Source: Prado023 sp049688595
GTDB lineage: Bacteria; Actinomycetota; Actinomycetes; S36-B12; CAIYMF01
Assembly (NCBI GenBank): GCA_049688595.1
Contig: JBAVLA010000230.1
Span: forward strand, 1-13,607
Direction: 5' to 3'
Length of the DNA stretch: 13,607 nucleotides
Every line of letters begins with the position of its first letter. The stretch's first letter is position 1. Below, piece after piece: positions 1 to 5,650 of this stretch. The translations under genes and the position numbers were made by a program. The notes under the pieces were generated by a model, which was not told the origin of the DNA, did not search any database, and worked only from the letters and a program-made list of their open reading frames with translations.

Positions 1-327
1 GCTCTGGATCTCGACCAGCAGGACCTTCGTCGTCCGGGTGCCGCGCGATTCTTCAGAGTCCCAGGCCCAGGGGTCCGCCCAGACCCCGTCCCATGCGCTG
101 GGGTCGCAGGCGTCGTAGGCAACCCCGGCCTGCCCGTCGGGAGTCGAGGCCCCCGACACGTCCTCGACGTCATCCACGTCGACGTGATCGGCGATCAGCT
201 GGATGTAGAGGTCGCCGACCTTGTCGGTCCGCGGCTGGCTGCTGCGGAACGCCACCCGGAAGTGGCTGGTGAGGCTCCTGGCGAGGGCCTGGCGCTGCTG
301 CTCGGTATCGGTCAGGGTCTGGTACAT
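1..327 (-). CDS. Hypothetical protein, N-terminal part (runs off left edge)
   Basis: Reading leftward from ATG at 327 there are 109 open codons with no stop before the window edge, so only the N-terminus is present. An AGGAG Shine-Dalgarno (334-338) lies 6 nt before the ATG and fixes the start. The protein begins MYQTLTDTEQQRQALARSL, then has a short beta-like stretch (VGDLYIQLIADHVDVDDV, residues about 41-58) and a Trp/Asp-rich segment (DPSAWDGVWADPWAWD, about 76-91). I do not recognise the family. No signal peptide or membrane span is visible. It lies 128 bp downstream of the ADP-ribosylglycohydrolase gene on the same strand and could be co-transcribed with it, although the gap is long for tight coupling. 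The call as a real gene rests on the RBS and codon bias; the function is unknown. Confidence 0.72.
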   Translation of the reverse strand, partial: MYQTLTDTEQQRQALARSLTSHFRVAFRSSQPRTDKVGDLYIQLIADHVDVDDVEDVSGASTPDGQAGVAYDACDPSAWDGVWADPWAWDSEESRGTRTTKVLLVEIQS

Positions 328-455
328 CACCGGCTCCTGGGACTGGTGGGGGTCGTGCTCGCTCGAGTCGACCTCCCGTCAACGCCTCGCACGACTCATC
401 GTCTCCGGAGCGTGTGACACAAGGAGGCTTGCGCCGTCCCGGCCGGCTGCGTTCC

Positions 456-2024
456 TCATCGCGCCAGCCGATGCAGCGCGGAGCGGAAGCCCGCGTTCGG
501 GTTCGCCGCGGGGAGGGCGCGACACACGTCCGCGATAGCGTCCGCCATCGGGAGACCGAGGTGCCGGTGGGCGTACAGGGCAGCCACGGTGGGCGTCCGG
601 GAATGCGCTGCGACGCAGTGCAGGAGCACCGTCCGACCCTCGGCGCGCAGCGCGGCGACAGCGTCTGCCGTGTCGACCAGGACATGGTCGAGGTTGGGGT
701 TCCTCGCCGGGTCTGCCTCGTCGAGCAGCCACACCTCGAGGCGGTCGCCCGGGGCCACACCAGGCGGCGCCTGCGCGGTCCCGACACGGCAGAGAGTCAC
801 GAGGGCGTCAACGCCCGCCGGCGGGTCGGCGAGGGCGTCGACCCCGGACAGCCACACGCCCGGATCATGGGGATGCTGGGCCAGCGCGTCGGTGTCCGGC
901 CAGCCCGGGTAGTCCATCACGGCGATCGCGGGCCACGCCGGCACCGGGCCCGGCCCGCCTCGAGCTGCCAGCGTCGCCCAGTCAGTCAGGGCCCTGGCCC
1001 GGGTCGGCTCGCCAGCCGCGTTCAACGGCCACCCGTGGACGATCCTCCGCCATGAAGCGGGCACCGCGGACGCGCCCCACCGGGCCCCCAACAGCCCGCC
1101 GGCGATCGCCGCGACGGTGTCGGTGTCCCGACCCCCGCGAACGGCTGCCTCAAGTGCCAGCCGCAGGTGGCCGGCCGGATGCGTTCCGGCCACGGGATCG
1201 TCTTCCGGGACCGCGGTCCGGCTGATCGCCGACCACGCCCCCTGCAGTGCCTGCACCACCCAGCCGTTCTTCCCGAAGTGGGACGGGTCATGGGCCTCGG
1301 CCTCGTCGAGCCGCTCAGCCCAGACCCGTGCCCGTTCGCCGGGAAGGTGGGCAAGGGTCAGGCGGATTCCGTCGAAGCTTCCGTGCAGGATCGCGTGACG
1401 GATGGCCAAGCACCAGATGGCGCAGGCCTCACCCGCCTCCGGGTCGTGGTGGGTGAGCGCGGACACCGAATGCGCGGCCTCGACGATCGCTTCAGGGTCG
1501 CTGAGGTGGGCCAGCGCCACAGGGGCAGTCCGCATCAGGGAACCGTTGCCCCCGGACTTCCCAGCACGTTCATGTACCCGGCGGGCCACCTCGAAGGCCG
1601 CGGCCGCAGTCGAGTCGGCCAAGGTGCGCAGCACTGTGGATGTCTGGATGCCGACATCGGGCGCCGTGCGTGCCCAAGCGACCCAGTCGGCCACGATCTG
1701 GTCGAGGACCGCCTCGTCACGCAGGTCGGCGCCGGCGGCTGCCGCCCTGGCGATCGGCACGGCCATCGACGTGTCGTCGGTCCACTCCCCCGGCGCCCAG
1801 GCGAAGTGACCGCCGCCGAACATCCCGACCGTGGCATCGACCGGCAGGGGCGGACCGAACTCGTACCGCGCACCGAGGGCGTCGCCGCACGCGGAGGCCA
1901 GCAGCACGCCAGCGGCGCGGTCAGCCTGAGCGCTGGTCAGCTTGAGGGGTGCTGGGCGGCGCCGGCGCCGGGCGTCGGTCGGCTTCTTTGGGGGGTCGTT
2001 GGTCCTGCGGTGGTCGTGGGTCAT
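456..2024 (-). CDS. ADP-ribosylglycohydrolase fused to a dual-specificity-phosphatase-like domain
   Basis: The product is 522 aa. After a basic, disordered N-terminus (RRRRR at 19-23), residues about 29-350 carry the ADP-ribosylglycohydrolase (DraG/ARH) signatures in order: GDALGARYEF (47-56), WTDDTSMA (81-88), GGNGSLMRTAP (158-168), LTHHDPEA (190-197) and GGRDTDTVAAIAG (297-309). The Asp clusters are the expected Mg2+/ADP-ribose ligands. This family hydrolyses ADP-ribose from proteins or other acceptors. Residues about 360-522 form a second domain ending in HCVAAHSRTP (469-478), a CX5R phosphatase loop with Cys470 and Arg476, typical of dual-specificity or tyrosine phosphatases. Both active sites look intact. 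GGAG at 2030-2033, 5 nt upstream, supports this ATG. The gene is divergent from an NrtR-like regulator 79 bp away, with palindromes between them, so ADP-ribose/NAD-linked control is inferred. The cellular substrate cannot be read from sequence. Confidence 0.96.
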   Translation of the reverse strand: MTHDHRRTNDPPKKPTDARRRRRPAPLKLTSAQADRAAGVLLASACGDALGARYEFGPPLPVDATVGMFGGGHFAWAPGEWTDDTSMAVPIARAAAAGADLRDEAVLDQIVADWVAWARTAPDVGIQTSTVLRTLADSTAAAAFEVARRVHERAGKSGGNGSLMRTAPVALAHLSDPEAIVEAAHSVSALTHHDPEAGEACAIWCLAIRHAILHGSFDGIRLTLAHLPGERARVWAERLDEAEAHDPSHFGKNGWVVQALQGAWSAISRTAVPEDDPVAGTHPAGHLRLALEAAVRGGRDTDTVAAIAGGLLGARWGASAVPASWRRIVHGWPLNAAGEPTRARALTDWATLAARGGPGPVPAWPAIAVMDYPGWPDTDALAQHPHDPGVWLSGVDALADPPAGVDALVTLCRVGTAQAPPGVAPGDRLEVWLLDEADPARNPNLDHVLVDTADAVAALRAEGRTVLLHCVAAHSRTPTVAALYAHRHLGLPMADAIADVCRALPAANPNAGFRSALHRLAR

Positions 2025-2050
2025 GTCTGCTCCGATCCAACTCCTGCTCT

Positions 2051-2094
2051 TTAGCGCGTTCGTGCGCTATCTAATATTAGCGCACTTGCGCGAG
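2051..2094. promoter_or_regulatory. Divergent promoter/operator region, probable NrtR-type binding sites
   Basis: This AT-richer spacer between the two divergent genes contains overlapping inverted repeats. Site 1 is TAGCGCGTTCGTGCGCTA (2052-2069, 6-bp perfect arms). Site 2 is TAGCGCACTTGCGCGA (2078-2093, core GCGCA-CT-TGCGC). Between them GCGCTA (2064-2069) and TAGCGC (2078-2083) flank the perfect palindrome CTAATATTAG (2071-2080). TTAGCGC recurs 26 bp apart (2051 and 2077). Because CTAATATTAG is self-complementary, it reads TAATAT, a good -10 hexamer, on both strands; no convincing -35 is seen on either. A regulator bound here would cover both promoters. That the bound protein is the adjacent NrtR homologue is inference from position. 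Confidence 0.72.
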
Positions 2095-2103
2095 AATGGC
2101 GAA

Positions 2104-2961
2104 ATGGACTCCACCACCATCCCCTACCGCGACTCCGCCGGCAAGGCGCTGACCGACTACCCACAGCCCTCAGTGGCAGTCGACACCGCCGTGCTGGCCG
2201 TCTCCCCCGAGCAGGCGCTCTGCGTCCTGCTGGTCCAGCGCACCGGCCGGCACGGGCACGGCGCATGGCAGCTCCCCGGCACGTTCATCCATCCCGGGGA
2301 GACCCTGGCCCGCGCCGCGCTGCGCGCGTTGGCAGACAAGGCGGGCGTCCCCGGGCTGAGGCCCGTGCAACTGGCGGTGCTGGACGATCCAGCGCGCGAT
2401 GACCGCGGCTGGGTGCTGTCCGTGGCGCACCTCGACGTGGTCCCGTGGGACAGGGTGGAACACCTTCGCGTCGCAGGTGCGCGGGGGGTCGGTCACGCTG
2501 AGGCGAGCCGGGTCGGTCATCCGGCGAGCGACCGCACGCATCAGGCACCTGTGGGCGTGGGCCCTGCGGCTCGGCCCGCAGTCCGCCTCTGGACCGTCAC
2601 CGACGCGCATGACCTGGCGTTCGACCACGACCGCATCCTCGCCCTGGCGGTCGAGCGTGTCCGGCTTGAGTACCGAAGTGCCCCGGATCCCCGCGGGCTG
2701 CTCGCCGAGCCGTTCACCCTGCTGCAACTGCAGCGCATCCACGAGGCCATCGCGGGCGGGCCGCTGCTCAAGGACGCCTTCCGCCGCCGCATGGAGCGCC
2801 AGCTCAAGCCAACCGGCCACGTCCTCGAGGGCGTCGTCGGCAAGCCAGCCAAGTTGTTCGTCCGCCGCCCGGAAACGACCACCGAGCAGGCGACGACGGC
2901 CGACCGGTCACAGCAACCTCGCAGCCAAGTTGTGGGGAATCCCCCGGCTCAGCCTCCCTGA
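2104..2961 (+). CDS. NrtR-like transcriptional regulator (degenerate Nudix domain plus winged helix)
   Basis: The product is 285 aa. Residues about 20-185 are a Nudix fold. The Nudix box region, GTFIHPGETLARAALRALAD (59-78) followed by KAGV, keeps the first Glu and the Arg but has A-L and DK where catalytic Nudix enzymes have E-L and EE, so hydrolysis is unlikely. LAFDHDRIL (171-179) is typical of the family. Residues about 203-254 (PFTLLQLQRIHEAI, then KDAFRRRM, LKPTG and GKPAKLFVR) match the C-terminal winged helix of NrtR regulators. These are known in other bacteria to repress NAD-metabolism genes and respond to ADP-ribose or related ligands. Residues about 115-162 seem longer than usual for the family. 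The ATG at 2104 has only a weak GAGA upstream, but longer readings would run through the operator. The C-terminus (271-279) is encoded by an intergenic-type repeat. Divergent from the ARH gene; autoregulation is probable. Confidence 0.9.
   Translation: MDSTTIPYRDSAGKALTDYPQPSVAVDTAVLAVSPEQALCVLLVQRTGRHGHGAWQLPGTFIHPGETLARAALRALADKAGVPGLRPVQLAVLDDPARDDRGWVLSVAHLDVVPWDRVEHLRVAGARGVGHAEASRVGHPASDRTHQAPVGVGPAARPAVRLWTVTDAHDLAFDHDRILALAVERVRLEYRSAPDPRGLLAEPFTLLQLQRIHEAIAGGPLLKDAFRRRMERQLKPTGHVLEGVVGKPAKLFVRRPETTTEQATTADRSQQPRSQVVGNPPAQPP
2915..2940 (+). repeat. Dispersed 26-bp repeat, copy 1 (direct)
   Basis: Begins AACCTCGCAGCCAAGTTGT, a 19-nt core identical to that of copy 2, followed by GGGGAAT. 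It lies inside the 3' end of the NrtR-like gene and encodes its residues 271-279 (QPRSQVVGN). Copy 2 starts exactly 52 bp later. Confidence 0.88.
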
Positions 2962-2966
2962 ACGCG

Positions 2967-2992
2967 AACCTCGCAGCCAAGTTGTCGGTTAT
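2967..2992 (+). repeat. Dispersed 26-bp repeat, copy 2 (direct)
   Basis: Same 19-nt core as copy 1, then CGGTTAT. It starts 5 nt after the NrtR stop codon. It can pair with inverted copy 3 across an 18-nt spacer to give a long hairpin with two mismatches in the core, which could end or protect the nrtR-like transcript. Confidence 0.88.
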
Positions 2993-3010
2993 CCCACCCG
3001 AGCGTGGCCT

Positions 3011-3036
3011 CATTAGCCACAACTGAGCTGCGAGGT
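3011..3036 (-). repeat. Dispersed 26-bp repeat, copy 3 (inverted)
   Basis: On the minus strand it reads ACCTCGCAGCTCAGTTGTGG then CTAATG. It differs from copies 1 and 2 at two core positions and in the tail, which copies 3 and 4 share (GGCTAATG). Confidence 0.86.
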
Positions 3037-3062
3037 CATCCCCAAGCAGCCAGCGCCCAGGC

Positions 3063-3089
3063 CATTAGCCACAACTGGACTGCGAGGTT
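3063..3089 (-). repeat. Dispersed 26-bp repeat, copy 4 (inverted)
   Basis: On the minus strand it reads AACCTCGCAGTCCAGTTGTG then GCTAATG. It starts 52 bp after copy 3, the same spacing as copies 1 and 2, so the cluster is a symmetric two-by-two inverted arrangement (2915-3089). The 3090-3190 stretch after it holds no gene that I can see. Confidence 0.86.
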
Positions 3090-3158
3090 CGAGGGCCCGG
3101 CGACGCCGGCCAGCGCGTCGACGCGCGGGCGGACCGCCGCCAGGTTCGGCGTGCGCCC

Positions 3159-3164
3159 TAGAGT
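3159..3164 (+). promoter_or_regulatory. Possible -10 element (TAGAGT) for the SRPBCC gene
   Basis: TAGAGT resembles an actinobacterial -10 hexamer and lies 39 nt before the SRPBCC start codon. No matching -35 is evident at 16-18 nt, so this is tentative. Confidence 0.3.
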
Positions 3165-3203
3165 GCCCTACCTGAGCCGGATCCACCCTCGGAGGAGGAC
3201 GCG

Positions 3204-3863
3204 ATGGGACGCGCTGCCGTCACAGACGTGGTGATCGGGGGCGGGAAGGTGCTGGCAACCGTGCTGGCCGCGCCCATCGCCCGCACGCGATACAACCGCT
3301 GGGGGGCAACCGATCAGGAGCTGGCCAGCCCGATGCCGGGCGACGAGCTCGTGGCCGCACCCAAGCTGGGGTACACCCGCGCGATCACGATCGAGGCACC
3401 GCCCGAGCGCGTGTGGCCGTGGCTGGTCCAGATCGGCCAGGGCCGGGGTGGCCTGTACAGCTTCGATGGCTTGGAGAACCTCGTCGGCTGCGACATCCAC
3501 AGTTCCGAGGAGATCCTGCCGGAGTGCCAGGAACTGCACCCCGGTGACCTGATCCGGCTCGGCCGCCCCGGCTATCCCTGCTTCCGCGTTCACAGCGTGA
3601 GCCCGCCGAACACGCTGGTGCTCGTCGCCGCAGACCCCAAGCCTCCGCACGATGCTGCCACGGACGACTCCCCTGCCGGGATCGCCACCTGGCAGTGGGA
3701 GCTCCGCCCAGCGCCGGATGGTCGATCCACGCGACTGCTCGTCAGGCAGCGGCTCGCCTACCCGCGCAGCATGAGGCTGATGTGGCACTTGGTCGAGCCC
3801 ATCGCCTACGTCATGGAGCGCGAGATGCTGCACGGCATCCGTGACCGGGCGCGGCGCGGGTGA
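3204..3863 (+). CDS. SRPBCC-fold (START/polyketide-cyclase-like) protein
   Basis: The product is 219 aa and begins right after an excellent Shine-Dalgarno (GGAGGAGG, 3191-3198, 5 nt spacer). The N-terminus (residues 5-25) is moderately hydrophobic and might be a membrane-associated or signal-anchor segment. The core follows the SRPBCC pattern: a strand and helix with ITIEAPPERVWPWLVQIGQG (61-80), the YSFDGLENLVG segment (85-95), a strand LHPGDLIRLG (111-120), paired strands around TLVLVAADP and TWQWELRP, and a long C-terminal helix with WHLVEPIAYVMEREMLHGI (194-212). This fold binds hydrophobic ligands in a cavity; the ligand is not predictable. No catalytic residues are identified. The gene stands alone between the repeat cluster and a convergent minus-strand operon. 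The fold assignment is fairly secure, the role is not. Confidence 0.88.
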   Translation: MGRAAVTDVVIGGGKVLATVLAAPIARTRYNRWGATDQELASPMPGDELVAAPKLGYTRAITIEAPPERVWPWLVQIGQGRGGLYSFDGLENLVGCDIHSSEEILPECQELHPGDLIRLGRPGYPCFRVHSVSPPNTLVLVAADPKPPHDAATDDSPAGIATWQWELRPAPDGRSTRLLVRQRLAYPRSMRLMWHLVEPIAYVMEREMLHGIRDRARRG

Positions 3864-3866
3864 CGG

Positions 3867-3933
3867 TGACACGTGTCGGGTGCCCACCCGCGCGCCCAGG
3901 GACGACGACGCGGCTCAATCGTCCCACGTGTCA
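3867..3933. terminator. Inverted repeat between convergent genes, possible bidirectional terminator
   Basis: TGACACGTG (3867-3875) and CACGTGTCA (3925-3933) are perfect 9-bp complementary arms. The second contains the stop codon of the minus-strand gene. A small inner hairpin, CGGGT-GCCC-ACCCG (3877-3890), follows the SRPBCC stop. There is no T-tract, so a terminator role is inferred from position only. The left arm also contains a 10-bp palindrome, GACACGTGTC. Confidence 0.4.
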
Positions 3934-4353
3934 GTCGCAGGTCCCGATGTCCAGGTCGTAGGCGTCCAGCAACAGGGCATCTGCCAGCAGGCACACGCGG
4001 GAGACTCTCTCCAACAGCCCCGCCAAGGCCTCGCGCACGGCGTGGGCGGCCTCGGGCACTCCCGCCAGCTCGCCCACGGTGAGCCTGAGCTGGAGGACGT
4101 CCTCCTGCAGCTGGGCGTGCAGGCGTCGGATCCGACCAGCTGGGTGTGCCCGTTCCGGGGCAAGCTCGACGACCTGCTCGATGAGACCGTCGATGTCTTC
4201 AGCGGCGAGGTCCGCACCTAGAACGTCGAGGTGGCGCGCGACGCCGGTCCACCACGATGCGGTACCCAGCTCGTCCTGCGCGCTGCGCATGAACCGATCG
4301 AGCGACTGCCGCGCCGTCAGGTGCCGCGCCCGGTCGCTGGCTGAATCGCCCAT
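3931..4353 (-). CDS. Small helical protein, hemerythrin-like (weak)
   Basis: The product is 140 aa, almost all predicted helix: about 8-29, 33-48, 51-64, 71-95, 100-131. ASWWTGVARHLDVLGADL (32-49) and the C-terminal helix ending LLLDAYDLDIG (127-137) recall small actinobacterial proteins with hemerythrin (HHE)-type four-helix bundles that end in a similar AYxxDIGG motif. Most His/Glu metal ligands of a true hemerythrin are not evident; His41, His70 and His79 are the only central candidates, so di-iron binding is doubtful. The ATG at 4353 lacks a clear Shine-Dalgarno. The gene is 40 bp downstream of the membrane hydrolase gene and probably the last gene of that operon. It could instead be an unrelated helical partner protein. 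Confidence 0.7.
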   Translation of the reverse strand: MGDSASDRARHLTARQSLDRFMRSAQDELGTASWWTGVARHLDVLGADLAAEDIDGLIEQVVELAPERAHPAGRIRRLHAQLQEDVLQLRLTVGELAGVPEAAHAVREALAGLLERVSRVCLLADALLLDAYDLDIGTCD

Positions 4354-4393
4354 GACTCAGGGTCGGGTATGGAAGCCCGGCGGTCAAGAGGAG

Positions 4394-5629
4394 TCAGGAT
4401 GCTTCAGCGCCTGCCAGCGATCGGGCGAGGAAGCCGCCCACGCGCTGCGCCCACTGCTCGGGCTGTGTCGCCAGCCCGCCGATGTGGCCGGCGCCCGGCA
4501 CGATCCACACCGTGACTGAACCCGGCGACCCCGACCTGATCGCGCCTGCAGCACGTGCCTCGTCGGCTGTGGCGCCGCCGGCGATCAGGAGCATCGGCCG
4601 TGGCGCCGCGGCTGCCGCCGCCTCCCGCAGCGGGATCGGCGGGGCGGCGTCGGTGAGCACGTCGGCGGTGGCGAAGGTGATCCGCTCAACGTGCTCCTGC
4701 AGTGCGCCGCGCCAGCCGTAGACGTCGGAGAGCCAGGCCTTGTCCGCGGCCACGCGCTGCCCGGCGCCCTCAGCGACCACCGCTGAGATCCTCGGATCGG
4801 CCGCGGCAGCACCGATCGCCTCCTCGCCACCCATCGACAGCCCGACGACGGCTATCCGATCGTCGACCACGCCAGGCTCGCCGGCCAGGTAGTCGACTGC
4901 CGCCCTGATGTCCAGGTCGCCGTACCAGCCGAAGTCCATCGCCCGACCCTGGCTGTTCCCATGGCCACGGGCGTCGGGCATCAGCACGCCGAACCCCATG
5001 TCGGCCAGCGCGGCAGCTTGGGGCAGCACGTCGGTTCGGGTGGAGCCGGCGCCGTGCCGCAGCACGACCGCCGACCCTTTGACGGAAGGCACGTACCAGC
5101 CGCTGAGGGCCACCCCGTCGGAGGCGCGCAGCGTCGCCTCCCGGTACTCCAGACCGTACTGGGCTGGCGTGTCCGTCGCCAGGGCAGTCGGCGCGACGTT
5201 CGTCGCCGCCAGGGCCTGGCCCAGGGTGAGCAGGGACCCAGCCACGACCAGCAGCATCGCCGCAGCCAGCGGGATCTTCACCCACCATCGTCGCCCACGC
5301 AGGATGTGCCAAGCCCCCATCGCGAGCAGCATCGCCCCAGCGACCAGTGCGGCCGATCCAGCCAGGGAGACCACCGTGAGACCGGACTTCGCCATGTGCG
5401 GCAGCCCGATGGCCAGGCCGACCGTGACGCCGAGCGCGCCTGCTGCGAAGCCGACGGAGCCCCTGCCCGCCGGACCCGTGCGCGCCGCGATCACGGCACC
5501 CACGGCAGTCACCCCCACGACGAGCAGGACCCGAGCCGCCTGCCAGCCCGGGCTGCCGTCCCCGCCCACGAGGTAGGCCAGTGCCAGGGCAAGGACGGCA
5601 CCGCTTGCGACACCAAGCCGACGCGCCAC
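4394..5629 (-). CDS. Membrane-anchored alpha/beta hydrolase (five N-terminal spans)
   Basis: The product is 411 aa. Residues 1-140 hold about five hydrophobic spans (roughly 4-22, 31-49, 59-77, 82-107, 118-140). Residues 160-405 are an alpha/beta hydrolase with oxyanion-region RHG (191-193), ARGHG (220-224), nucleophile elbow GLSMGG (263-268, Ser265) and His382 in GAGHIGG. The acid is probably Asp356. The hydrolase domain resembles the dienelactone-hydrolase/S9-like and BAAT-type branch of the fold; the substrate is unknown. The start is GTG at 5629: an in-frame TAG at 5639-5641 excludes anything longer. The Shine-Dalgarno is poor, which suggests translation coupled to the gene ending 21 bp upstream. 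It follows the ATP-grasp gene and precedes the small helical gene on the same strand, so the three are probably co-transcribed. Confidence 0.9.
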   Translation of the reverse strand: MARRLGVASGAVLALALAYLVGGDGSPGWQAARVLLVVGVTAVGAVIAARTGPAGRGSVGFAAGALGVTVGLAIGLPHMAKSGLTVVSLAGSAALVAGAMLLAMGAWHILRGRRWWVKIPLAAAMLLVVAGSLLTLGQALAATNVAPTALATDTPAQYGLEYREATLRASDGVALSGWYVPSVKGSAVVLRHGAGSTRTDVLPQAAALADMGFGVLMPDARGHGNSQGRAMDFGWYGDLDIRAAVDYLAGEPGVVDDRIAVVGLSMGGEEAIGAAAADPRISAVVAEGAGQRVAADKAWLSDVYGWRGALQEHVERITFATADVLTDAAPPIPLREAAAAAAPRPMLLIAGGATADEARAAGAIRSGSPGSVTVWIVPGAGHIGGLATQPEQWAQRVGGFLARSLAGAEAS

Positions 5630-5650
5630 GCCCCAACGCTAGGGCTCACC

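Noticed and set aside
1942..2103. Longer N-terminus for the NrtR-like regulator
   Set aside because: It would be translated through the operator palindromes and overlap the ARH gene start; the added residues match nothing in the family.
2915..3089. Short CRISPR array
   Set aside because: Regular 52-bp spacing first suggested it, but there are only two copies per orientation, the halves are inverted, copy 1 is coding, and no cas gene is near.
3004..3234. Small plus-strand open frame between NrtR and the SRPBCC gene
   Set aside because: It reads through inverted repeat copies 3 and 4 and into the SRPBCC gene in another frame, with no RBS.
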